DNA of 64,000 bases, taken from positions 434,001 through 498,000 of the forward strand of contig CAWIMD010000004.1 in the NCBI GenBank assembly GCA_963837165.1. Reading direction: 5' to 3'. A program made the position numbers and the translations under genes. The stretch's first letter is position 1; each line of letters starts with the position of its first letter. Shown in pieces: positions 8,277 to 16,202 of the stretch. Below the pieces are notes generated by a model that worked only from the letters and a program-made list of their open reading frames with translations, was not told the DNA's origin and made no database searches. The DNA comes from JAENWD01 sp963837165 (GTDB taxonomy: Bacteria; Acidobacteriota; Vicinamibacteria; Vicinamibacterales; JAENWD01).

Positions 8277-9659
8277 ATGCCCCGCGTAGCCATTGTCGGC
8301 GCCGGCATTGCCGGCCTCACGATCGCCCGCCATCTGGCGGTCCACGCCGGCGTGGATGTCCTCGTGCTGGAACAGGCCGACCGGCCCGGGGGCAACCTCC
8401 GCAGCGAATCGATCGACGGCTTCCTCTGTGAATGGGGGCCCAACGGCTTCCTGGACAACGCCCCGGACACGCTCGCGCTGGTGAAGGAGCTGGGGCTCGA
8501 GCACGCGCTGCTGCCGAGCGACGCCCGCGCACGGCGCCGGTTCATCTTCAGGAACGGCCGCCTGCACCTGCTGCCCCACTCGCCCGCGTCGTTCCTGACC
8601 TCGGGCCTGCTCTCCGCCCGGGGCAAGCTGCGGATTGCGGTCGAACCGTTCGCCAGGAGGCGGCCGGAGGGCGACGAGACGATTCACGCGTTCGCCGCGC
8701 GGCGGATCGGGCCCGAGGCGGCCGACGCCCTCATCGATCCGATGGTGTCGGGCATCTTCGGCGGTGACGCGCGACGGCTCTCTCTGCGCGCCGCGCTTCC
8801 GAAGATGTGGGAGCTCGAGACGGAGCACGGCGGCCTGTTTCGCGCGCTCTGGGCCCGCCGGGCGGCTGCCCGGGCGTCCTCGGCGCCGATGGGCTCTCCG
8901 CTCGGCCGGCTCACGTCGTTCGCCGGCGGGATCGAGACGCTGACGACGACCCTTGCCGCCCAGCTCGGTGCGCGGCTCCGTCTCGCGACGCCGGTGACCG
9001 CGATTGCGCGGTCCGGGGCCGGCGGCTGGCGGCTCGAGATCGCGGGGTCGCAGGCGGTCGACGCCGACGCGCTCGTCCTCACGAGCAGTCCGGCGATCGC
9101 GTCGCGGCTCACGCGCCCGCTCGATCCCGAGATGGCCGGAACGCTCGCCGAGATCCCGAGCGCCCCGCTCATCGTGGCCGCGCTCGGATATGACGTGCTC
9201 GCCCTCGACCACCCGCTCGACGGGTTCGGGTTCCTGGTGCCGCGCCGGGAGGGCCCCCGCATCCTCGGTGCGCTGTGGGACTCGAGCGTGTATCCCGGCC
9301 GCGCGCCGCGCGGGCAGGCGCTGCTGCGGGTGATGATCGGGGGCGCCCACGACCCGGCCGTGCTGGATCTCGGCGACGACGAGATCGCGCGCATCGTGCG
9401 CACGGACCTGCGCCTGGTGATGGGCGTTTCGGCGGTGCCGCGGTTCGTCCGGGTCATCCGGCATCCCGCCGGCATCCCCCAGTACACGGTCGGGCACCTC
9501 GACCGGCTGGCCCGCATCGATCGCGCGCTGGAACGGTGGCCCGGCCTGTACCTGGCCGGCAACGGGTACCGCGGCGTCGCCATCAACAGCTGCGTGGCCG
9601 ACGCGGGGCCGCTCGCCGCGCGCGTCCTCGAGCGGCTGCGGGACAGTTTCGCCGCCTGA
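8277..9659 (+). CDS. hemY: FAD-dependent protoporphyrinogen oxidase, HemY type
   Basis: Oxidises protoporphyrinogen IX to protoporphyrin IX; some relatives act one step earlier on coproporphyrinogen III. The protein has 460 residues. The N-terminal FAD motif is VGAGIAGLTIARHL, followed by a conserved PGGNLRSE segment, and the C-terminus has YLAGNGYRGVAINSCV, the second FAD contact. Because hemN precedes it in the cluster, the classical protoporphyrin-dependent route is the simpler reading. It pairs an oxygen-independent HemN with an oxygen-using HemY, so the two final steps have different oxygen needs. Ferrochelatase is not in this window. Confidence 0.93.
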   Translation: MPRVAIVGAGIAGLTIARHLAVHAGVDVLVLEQADRPGGNLRSESIDGFLCEWGPNGFLDNAPDTLALVKELGLEHALLPSDARARRRFIFRNGRLHLLPHSPASFLTSGLLSARGKLRIAVEPFARRRPEGDETIHAFAARRIGPEAADALIDPMVSGIFGGDARRLSLRAALPKMWELETEHGGLFRALWARRAAARASSAPMGSPLGRLTSFAGGIETLTTTLAAQLGARLRLATPVTAIARSGAGGWRLEIAGSQAVDADALVLTSSPAIASRLTRPLDPEMAGTLAEIPSAPLIVAALGYDVLALDHPLDGFGFLVPRREGPRILGALWDSSVYPGRAPRGQALLRVMIGGAHDPAVLDLGDDEIARIVRTDLRLVMGVSAVPRFVRVIRHPAGIPQYTVGHLDRLARIDRALERWPGLYLAGNGYRGVAINSCVADAGPLAARVLERLRDSFAA

Positions 9660-9712
9660 GGCATAATACGCGTCCGTAACGGGGCGCGTCCCCTCCCGGA
9701 GGCTGGCCTGTC

Positions 9713-11572
9713 ATGCATTCTCGCATCCTCGCACCCACTGTCGCGGCCATCGTGCTCATGCTCGGCACCGCCGTCGCCACGCGCGCACCGGTACCGGCGC
9801 AACAGACGCTCCACGCCCACGACGCCCAGGTGAAGGCGCTGCTGGGCCGCATGACGCTGGCGGAGAAGATCGGCCAGATGACCGAGCCGGATCAGCTGTT
9901 CCTCAAGGACCCGGCCGACGTCGAGACCTATTTCGTGGGGTCCGTGCTGAGCGGCGGCGACTCGGACCCGAAGACGAACACGGTCGAGGACTGGGCCGAC
10001 ATGTACGACCGGAACCAGGCCTACGCCCTCAGGACGCGGTTGAAGATCCCGATCCTCTACGGCGTGGACGCCGTTCACGGCCACAGCAACGTGATTGGCG
10101 CGGTGGTCTTCCCGCACCACATCGGGCTGGGCGCCACCCGCGACCCGAAGCTCGTCGAAGAGATCGGCCGCTTGACCGCGCTCGAGGTACGGGCGACGGG
10201 CATCAACTGGGCGTTCGCACCCTGCGTGACGGTGCCGCGCGACGAGCGCTGGGGCCGTACGTACGAAGGATTCAGCGAGGACCCGACCCTCGTCGCCGAG
10301 CTCGGCGAGGCGGAAGTGCGCGGCCTGCAGGGCAGGAGCCTGAGTGCGCCGACCGGCGTGCTCGCCTGCGCGAAGCACTTCGTCGGCGACGGCGGCACGA
10401 CGTTCGGGACGGGCATCCCGAACGCGGATCAGCCCGGAGGCCACTACCCGCTGGACCAGGGGGACACGCGGCTCTCCGAGGCGGAGCTGAAGCGCATTCA
10501 CCTGCAGGGCTACGTCACGGCCATCGCCGCGGGCGTGGCCTCGATCATGCCGTCATACAGCAGCTGGAACGGCGAGAAGGTCTCGGGCGACAAGCACCTG
10601 CTGACCGACGTCCTCAAGGGCGAGCTCGGCTTCGAGGGCTTCCTCATCTCGGACTACAACGCGATCGACGAGCTGCCCGGCGACTTCCCGGCGCAGATCG
10701 AGCGATCGGTCAACGCGGGCATGGACATGTTCATGGTCCCCTCGAAGTACCGGGAGTTCATCGCCGAGCTCACGCGCCTGGTCACGTCGGGGCGGGTGCC
10801 GATGGCGCGCATCGACGACGCGGTCTCGCGCATCCTGCGGGTGAAGTTCGCGATGGGGCTGATGGAGCCCGGCCGCGACCTCAAGGCGGATCGCCGGCTG
10901 CTCGACAGCTTCGGGTCGGCGGCCCACCGGGAGGTCGCACGCCAGGCGGTGCGCGAGTCCCTGGTGCTGTTGAAGAACGAGCACGGCGCGCTGCCGCTCT
11001 CCCGGTCGGCCAAGCGGATTCACGTGGCCGGGGAGAGCGCGAACGACATCGGCGACCAGTGCGGGGGCTGGACGATCACGTGGCAGGGATCCAGCGGTCC
11101 GACCACGCAGGGCACCACGATCTACGCGGCCATCCGACAGCTGGCGGGCCCGCATACCCAGGTGACCTACTCGGCCGACGGCACCGGCGCCGAGGGCGCT
11201 GCGGTCACCGTCGTGGTCGTCGGCGAGCACCCGTACGCCGAGATGCTCGGCGACCGGCGCGATCTGGCGCTGTCCGAGAGGGACAGGACAGTCATTGCCA
11301 ACGCGAAGAAGGCAGGGGGACCCGTGGTGATCGTCCTGCTCTCGGGACGGCCGCTGATCGTCAACGATGCGCTCGCCCAGGCCGACGCCTTCGTCGCGGC
11401 CTGGCTGCCCGGCACCGAGGGGCTTGGCGTCGCCGACGTGCTCTTCGGCGACCACAAGCCGACCGGGAAGCTTCCGATGAGCTGGCCGCGCTCGATGGAC
11501 CAGATTCCGATCAATGTGGGCGATCCGGGGTACGATCCCCTGTTTGCGTACGGATTCGGGATGTCGTACTAG
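9713..11572 (+). CDS. Secreted glycoside hydrolase family 3 beta-glucosidase
   Basis: Probably releases glucose from beta-glucans in the periplasm or outside the cell. The protein has 619 residues with a signal-like N-terminus (hydrophobic run at about 8-22). The GH3 (alpha/beta)8 domain runs from about residue 40 to 370 and includes YGVDAVHGH, YEGFSEDP and KHFVGDGG. The catalytic nucleophile is Asp314 in LISDYNAID. The second alpha/beta sandwich domain (about 400-610) has VLLKNEHGALPL and GDHKPTGKLPMSWPR. It has no C-terminal fibronectin III domain. This layout matches exo-1,3/1,4-beta-glucanase-like GH3 enzymes; the exact linkage cannot be read from sequence. A CATAAT at 9662-9667 could be part of its promoter. 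Confidence 0.9.
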   Translation: MHSRILAPTVAAIVLMLGTAVATRAPVPAQQTLHAHDAQVKALLGRMTLAEKIGQMTEPDQLFLKDPADVETYFVGSVLSGGDSDPKTNTVEDWADMYDRNQAYALRTRLKIPILYGVDAVHGHSNVIGAVVFPHHIGLGATRDPKLVEEIGRLTALEVRATGINWAFAPCVTVPRDERWGRTYEGFSEDPTLVAELGEAEVRGLQGRSLSAPTGVLACAKHFVGDGGTTFGTGIPNADQPGGHYPLDQGDTRLSEAELKRIHLQGYVTAIAAGVASIMPSYSSWNGEKVSGDKHLLTDVLKGELGFEGFLISDYNAIDELPGDFPAQIERSVNAGMDMFMVPSKYREFIAELTRLVTSGRVPMARIDDAVSRILRVKFAMGLMEPGRDLKADRRLLDSFGSAAHREVARQAVRESLVLLKNEHGALPLSRSAKRIHVAGESANDIGDQCGGWTITWQGSSGPTTQGTTIYAAIRQLAGPHTQVTYSADGTGAEGAAVTVVVVGEHPYAEMLGDRRDLALSERDRTVIANAKKAGGPVVIVLLSGRPLIVNDALAQADAFVAAWLPGTEGLGVADVLFGDHKPTGKLPMSWPRSMDQIPINVGDPGYDPLFAYGFGMSY

Positions 11573-11646
11573 TGGAACCGATGGACCCTCAGGACCCGTT
11601 GGGCTAGGATCACTGTCTCCGGTCGCCTCTGAAGGAGGGCACCCAC

Positions 11647-11985
11647 ATGTTGCGTTTCGCTGCTGCTGCGGTGATCGTCGTCGGGCTCGTGGCCGTCAAG
11701 CCCGCGTCTGCCGCCGACACCACCAAGACCGCCAAGGGCATTGTGAAGTCGGTGGCGGCCGACAGCCTGACCATTACCGACAAGGACAACAAGGACTGGA
11801 CGTTCACGATCGGCACGAAGACGAAGGTGATCGCCACGGGCGGCTCGCACAAGACCGCGGCCACCAGGGCCATGGGCAAGGTGCCCATGATCACCGACGA
11901 GGTGAAGACGGGCGCGAAGGTACAGGTGAAGTACTGGGATGGCAGCGGTGGCACGATGGAAGCCGCTGAAGTCAAGGTTCTCTGA
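11647..11985 (+). CDS. Small exported protein of unknown function (DUF5666-like beta fold)
   Basis: A 112-residue protein with a clear signal peptide (MLRFAAAAVIVVGLVAVKPASA, cut after about residue 22). The mature part is Lys/Thr-rich with alternating short strands: GIVKSVAADSLTITDKD, TFTIGTKTKVIA and GAKVQVKYW. This pattern resembles small OB-like exported domains often labelled DUF5666, but the assignment is tentative. A good AGGAGGG lies upstream of the ATG. The stop is followed by a GC-rich hairpin (11988-12004, stem CGGCCC/GGGCCG) with no T tract. Function unknown. Confidence 0.75.
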   Translation: MLRFAAAAVIVVGLVAVKPASAADTTKTAKGIVKSVAADSLTITDKDNKDWTFTIGTKTKVIATGGSHKTAATRAMGKVPMITDEVKTGAKVQVKYWDGSGGTMEAAEVKVL

Positions 11986-12070
11986 ACCGGCCCCGTCCGG
12001 GCCGCCGCGGCACTCACGGCGTTTGGCCGGGTGACGCGGCGGTCCTCGCCGGGCCCGCCGGCCTTCTTCG

Positions 12071-13132
12071 TTGCTCGCCAACGCCTCCCCCCTCGAACCC
12101 CGCCGATCGAGGATTCGCGCGACCGCCGCACGGCTCGGGCGCTTTGGCGCGCGCCATCGGGCGGTCCTCTGGTGGACGCACAGTGCGTGGGCGCTCGCCT
12201 GGGGCATCGCGGCCATGTGGCTTGGAGCGCGGCACTTTGCGTTCCTGCGGCTGGCCGTCCTGTACACGGCGGTGGTGTGGGGGCTGTCGCTCACGACGCC
12301 GCGCGCCGGGACGCCGCCGCCGAGAAACCGCGCCGCGCACTGGCTCCGGACCGGCATCGCCTACGTGAGCCGGAACGCCTACCAGCAAGTGCTGTTCTTC
12401 CTGCTGCCGATCTACTACGCCAGCGCCACGGCGGGCACGCTGAACATGATCTTCGTCGCGATGGTGGCGGCCTCGGCGCTGCTCTCGACGCTCGACGTGA
12501 TCTACGATCGGCATCTCTCGACCAACCGCGACCTGGTCTCGGTCTTCTTCACCCTCAACCTGTTCGCGTGCCTCACGGCGGCGCTGCCGATCCTGTGGCA
12601 CATCGGTCCACGCACGGCCGTCCGCGCGGGCGCGGGCCTGGCGTTTGTCGGCTACGTGTCCTTTCATGTGGGCCGGCGGCCGCACCGCCTGGCACCCTGG
12701 CTTCTGCTGGCGGCGTCCGCCCTGCTTCTCGCCCTGGTGGCCGGGCCCGGGCAGCGCCTCGTTCCGCCGGTACCCCTGCAGCTCGTCTCGACCGATTTCG
12801 GCGACGGCGTGGACCGCGAGACACTCACGATGGCGACCCGGTTCGACACCCTGCCCGCAGGCTGGTCGGGCACGCTCGACGCGGTGACGGCGGTGCGCGC
12901 GCCGATGGGCCTGCAGGAGGGCGTGCGCCACCGGTGGCGCGTCAACGGCGTGCTGGTGCGAACCACCAGCAGCTACCGCGTCCAGGGCGGGCGTCCGGGC
13001 GGCTTCCGGATCTGGACGGCGCTGCCGATCGATGACGCGCCCTCCGGCGCCTGGATCGCGCTCGACGTGGAAACGGTGGGCGGCCAGATCATCGGCCGGC
13101 GCATCCTGCGCGTCGCGCCGCGAAGGCGCTGA
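12071..13132 (+). CDS. Multi-pass membrane protein with DUF5924 and C-terminal DUF2914
   Basis: A 353-residue protein. The N-terminal two-thirds contain about six hydrophobic segments (for example around residues 38-53, 57-75, 110-118, 128-145, 158-180 and 215-235), as in the DUF5924 family. The last 110 residues form a soluble domain with RHRWRVNGVLV and GGRPGGFRIWTAL, typical of DUF2914. Function is unknown; DUF2914 may bind a ligand outside the membrane. The only start that keeps the first 47 residues is a TTG at 12071, with an in-frame stop at 12032-12034 upstream; a shorter form from the ATG at residue 48 would lose the first helix. The start is therefore uncertain. Confidence 0.72.
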   Translation: MLANASPLEPRRSRIRATAARLGRFGARHRAVLWWTHSAWALAWGIAAMWLGARHFAFLRLAVLYTAVVWGLSLTTPRAGTPPPRNRAAHWLRTGIAYVSRNAYQQVLFFLLPIYYASATAGTLNMIFVAMVAASALLSTLDVIYDRHLSTNRDLVSVFFTLNLFACLTAALPILWHIGPRTAVRAGAGLAFVGYVSFHVGRRPHRLAPWLLLAASALLLALVAGPGQRLVPPVPLQLVSTDFGDGVDRETLTMATRFDTLPAGWSGTLDAVTAVRAPMGLQEGVRHRWRVNGVLVRTTSSYRVQGGRPGGFRIWTALPIDDAPSGAWIALDVETVGGQIIGRRILRVAPRRR

Positions 13133-13160
13133 GCGGACGGTTCACTCGGCCTCCGCCAGG

Positions 13161-13190
13161 TTGACCCAGCGACTCGGCAGAGGCTACGCT
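13161..13190 (+). promoter_or_regulatory. Predicted sigma-70-type promoter of glgP
   Basis: TTGACC at 13161-13166 and TACGCT at 13185-13190 are separated by 18 bases. The -10 box ends eight bases before the ATG at 13199, so the transcript would begin at or next to the start codon. Confidence 0.5.
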
Positions 13191-13198
13191 GGGCGGTT

Positions 13199-15343
13199 AT
13201 GGATCGTTACGCCGGTCAGCTTCCCTTGCCCGATCGCATCGCGCGTCTGCGAGAGCTCGCCCTGGATCTGTCGTGGAGCTGGAACGTCGAGGCGCGGCAG
13301 GTCTTTCGTACCCTCGATTACCCGCTGTGGCGCGCCACCGCGCACAATCCGGTCCGCATGCTCCGCATCATGCCGCAGGCGCGGCTCGAAACCGCGGCGG
13401 CGGATCCGGCCTTCCTGGCGCTCTACGATGTCAGCCTCACGCGTCTGGACGACGCGCGCCGGGCGAGCAACACCTGGTGGGCACGCAGCTTCCCCGACCT
13501 GGAGAGCCAGTCCATCGCCTATTTCTCCGCGGAGTTCGCGCTGCATCAATCGCTGCCCATCTACGCGGGCGGCCTGGGCGTGCTGGCCGGCGATCACTGC
13601 AAGGAGGCCAGCGACCTCGGCGTGCCCCTCATCGCGATCGGCTTCATGTACCCGCAGGGCTACTTCCACCAGCACGTCTCGGCGGAGGGCTGGCAGGAGG
13701 AGTCGTACGAAAAGCTGTCCTGGGCCGACACGCCCGTCGAGCCGGCCCTCACCGCCGAGGGCCAGCCCTGCATCGTCCCGGTCCCGCTCGGAGACCGGTC
13801 GGTGCTGGTGGCGGTGTGGCGGGTGCGGCTTGGCCGCGCGAAGCTGTACCTCCTCGACACCGATCTCGAGGAGAACGCGCCGTGGGACCGCCAGCTGTCC
13901 GCGCGCCTGTACGGCGGGGACCGCGAGACGCGCGCGCAGCAGGAGATCATCCTCGGCATCGGCGGCGTCCGCGTGCTCCGGGCGCTGGGATCCTGTCCGG
14001 CCGTCTACCACCTCAACGAAGGCCACGCGGCGTTCGTCGTGCTGCAGCGGATCCGCGAGTTCATCGACGACGGCCGATCGTTCGACGACGCGCTGGCCGA
14101 AGTGCAGCGGACGACGGTGTTCACCACGCATACGCCGGTGCCCGCGGGCCACGATGCGTTTCCGTTCCACATGGTCGAGAAGCACCTGGCCGGCGGCTGG
14201 GGCACGCTCGGCGAGCACCGCGCGCGCTTCCTGGCGCTCGGCGAGTACGACAACGGCAGCGGAGCGCAGTTCAACATGACCGCGCTCGCGCTGCGGTCGT
14301 CGGGCGCGGTGAACGCGGTCAGCGAGCTGCACGGCCAGGTGACGCGCGCGATGTGGGCGCCGGTCTGGCCGGACGTGCCGCCCGACCGGGCGCCGGTCCT
14401 GACCGTCACGAACGGCGTGCACGCGCCGACCTGGGTGTCGAGCGAGATGGCGGCGCTGTTCGAGCGGCATCTCGGCCGCGACTGGATCGACCGGCACGAC
14501 GACGCGCAGTTCTGGGACGGAGTCCTCGAGATCCCGGACGAGGAGCTCTGGGACGTGCGGACGGCGCTCCGGCAGTACCTGTTTGCCTTCATCCGGGAGC
14601 GGGCGCGGCGCCTCTGGACCGAAGACCGCGTGAGCCCCGGCCGCGTGCTGGCCGCCGGGCCGATGCTCGACACGGCGGGCCTGACGATCGGCTTCGCGCG
14701 CCGCTTCACGGGCTACAAGCGGCCCTCGCTCGTCTTCCACGACCCCGACCGGCTGGCGCGCATTCTGAACCAGCCCGGACGGCCCGTGCAGCTCGTCTTC
14801 GCCGGCAAGGCGCACCCGGCCGACGACACCGGCAAGCACCACCTGCAGGACGTGTATCGGCGGGCCCTGGACCCGGCCTTCGCCGGGCGCGTCGCGTTCG
14901 TCGAGGACTACGACCTGCACGTCGCGCACTTCCTGGTGCAGGGCTGCGACGTGTGGCTGAACAACCCGCGAAAGCCGCTCGAGGCCAGCGGCACCAGCGG
15001 GATGAAGGCGTGCATGAACGGCGTGCCGCAGCTGAGCATCGGCGACGGCTGGTGGGCCGAGGGCTACAACGGCCGGAACGGCTGGACGATCGAGAGCCAC
15101 CTGCCGCCGCAGGACGAGGCCGGCATGGACCGCGCGGACGCCGAGGCGCTCTACCAGCTCCTCGAAACCGAGGTGGTGCCTGCCTTCTACGATCGGGACC
15201 CACGGGGCATCCCGCACCGCTGGCTGGGCATCGTCAGGGAAGCCATCCGGTCGGTGACGCCGACCTTCTCGACCCGCCGGATGGTCAAGGAATACGTGGA
15301 GCGGATGTACGCGCCGGCCATGCGCCAGCCGGCGGCCCGCTGA
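13199..15343 (+). CDS. glgP: Alpha-glucan phosphorylase, GT35 family
   Basis: Releases glucose-1-phosphate from glycogen or maltodextrin with phosphate, using PLP. The protein has 714 residues and belongs to the short group with an N-terminal DUF3417 domain (about residues 10-110), shorter than the 800-residue E. coli type. Key blocks are YFSAEFALHQSLPIYAGGLG, YHLNEGHAAF, FTTHTPVPAGHDAF, NGVHAPTWV and FARRFTGYKRPSL. The PLP lysine is Lys603 in GTSGMKACMNG. The ATG at 13199 has at most a weak ribosome-binding site and a -10 box eight bases upstream, so a leaderless mRNA is possible. A small zinc-ribbon gene follows after 27 bases. Confidence 0.94.
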   Translation: MDRYAGQLPLPDRIARLRELALDLSWSWNVEARQVFRTLDYPLWRATAHNPVRMLRIMPQARLETAAADPAFLALYDVSLTRLDDARRASNTWWARSFPDLESQSIAYFSAEFALHQSLPIYAGGLGVLAGDHCKEASDLGVPLIAIGFMYPQGYFHQHVSAEGWQEESYEKLSWADTPVEPALTAEGQPCIVPVPLGDRSVLVAVWRVRLGRAKLYLLDTDLEENAPWDRQLSARLYGGDRETRAQQEIILGIGGVRVLRALGSCPAVYHLNEGHAAFVVLQRIREFIDDGRSFDDALAEVQRTTVFTTHTPVPAGHDAFPFHMVEKHLAGGWGTLGEHRARFLALGEYDNGSGAQFNMTALALRSSGAVNAVSELHGQVTRAMWAPVWPDVPPDRAPVLTVTNGVHAPTWVSSEMAALFERHLGRDWIDRHDDAQFWDGVLEIPDEELWDVRTALRQYLFAFIRERARRLWTEDRVSPGRVLAAGPMLDTAGLTIGFARRFTGYKRPSLVFHDPDRLARILNQPGRPVQLVFAGKAHPADDTGKHHLQDVYRRALDPAFAGRVAFVEDYDLHVAHFLVQGCDVWLNNPRKPLEASGTSGMKACMNGVPQLSIGDGWWAEGYNGRNGWTIESHLPPQDEAGMDRADAEALYQLLETEVVPAFYDRDPRGIPHRWLGIVREAIRSVTPTFSTRRMVKEYVERMYAPAMRQPAAR

Positions 15344-15370
15344 ATCCGTCCGGTCCGGGAGATCCACACG

Positions 15371-15829
15371 ATGTCACGAAAGTCCGTCGGCAAGTCCCGC
15401 TGCGCGCTGTGCGGCGCCAAGGAGGTCTCCGAGCCGCGAGGGGAGGAGAAGTACTGTCGCGACTGCTGGGAGAAGAAGATCGCGGTCGAGGAGATTGTCG
15501 CGCGCGAGTTCGCGTTGAAGCGCTACATCCGCGCGCACAGCGCGGAGAAGTACCTCGTGTACCACTCGACGCTGAAGCGGCCCTGCGGGCAGATCCTCGT
15601 CATCGACGACGGGTACGACCTGTTCCTGTCGGTGATCCTCTATCCGACCTTCGGGTGGGACGAGGCCGCGTACCATCTGGAGGGTGACCCCGAGGGGCGC
15701 ACGTTTGCCGAGATCATCGTGGACGTGATTGCCACCGAGATCATCGAGCCCTGGGGCGGCGGCAAGTGGCACCTGGAGATTTCGCGATCGATCAACCCCG
15801 AGCCGGAGGAGTGGAACGGCGAGATGTGA
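15371..15829 (+). CDS. Hypothetical zinc-ribbon protein
   Basis: A 152-residue acidic, soluble protein that I do not recognise. The N-terminus has two CxxC knuckles, Cys11/Cys14 and Cys29/Cys32, spaced as a small zinc ribbon. The rest is a compact alpha/beta region with LVIDDGYDLFLSVILYPTFGWDE and a closing strand KWHLEISRSI. No signal peptide or membrane segment. Its ATG follows 27 bases after glgP and it may be cotranscribed with it. Its last 38 bases overlap the 3' end of the convergent gene at 15792-16202. Coding is supported by length, a sensible start and balanced composition. Confidence 0.7.
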   Translation: MSRKSVGKSRCALCGAKEVSEPRGEEKYCRDCWEKKIAVEEIVAREFALKRYIRAHSAEKYLVYHSTLKRPCGQILVIDDGYDLFLSVILYPTFGWDEAAYHLEGDPEGRTFAEIIVDVIATEIIEPWGGGKWHLEISRSINPEPEEWNGEM

Positions 15830-16202
15830 GGCGCGCCAGCGCGCGATCGGTCCAGTCGGCGAACAGCGGCAGGCGGACGTCCACACCGTGCGCGGCCTGC
15901 CAGAGGCAGACCGCCCACAGGATCAGCCCGGCCAGGAGGACCCCCTGGGCCAGGCGCTGCAGCACGAAGAAGCCGGCGGCCGAGACGAGCAGGATCGCGA
16001 AGCTGCCCACCCAGCAGATCATCCACGCCAGCCACACGGTGCCGAACGCCACGATCGACTGCATCGCGTGGAACCGCACCCCGGGCCGGTCCCGCTCGAG
16101 CAGGTACACGATGGCCCCGCTCACCCACCAGGCCGCGTAGGCGGCCGTCGTGGGCACGCGCGGATCGGGACCGAGGGGCTGCGGTCGATCGGCCTCGGAC
16201 AT
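15792..16202 (-). CDS. Small multi-pass membrane protein, DUF4870-like
   Basis: A 136-residue protein with an N-terminal soluble segment, then YLLERDRPGVRFHAMQSI, which is characteristic of the DUF4870 group (a conserved charged loop before paired helices). Three to four hydrophobic helices lie between about residues 20 and 105. Function unknown. The ATG at 16202-16200 shares a base with the stop of the upstream VWFA-related gene (TGATG), so coupled translation is likely; a GTG three bases earlier is the alternative start. The 3' end overlaps the convergent zinc-ribbon gene by 38 bases. Confidence 0.75.
   Translation of the reverse strand: MSEADRPQPLGPDPRVPTTAAYAAWWVSGAIVYLLERDRPGVRFHAMQSIVAFGTVWLAWMICWVGSFAILLVSAAGFFVLQRLAQGVLLAGLILWAVCLWQAAHGVDVRLPLFADWTDRALARLTSRRSTPPARG

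Noticed and set aside
9662..9667. CATAAT as a promoter of the GH3 gene
   Set aside because: A -10-like box exists, but no -35 box at a fitting distance, so it is not listed separately.
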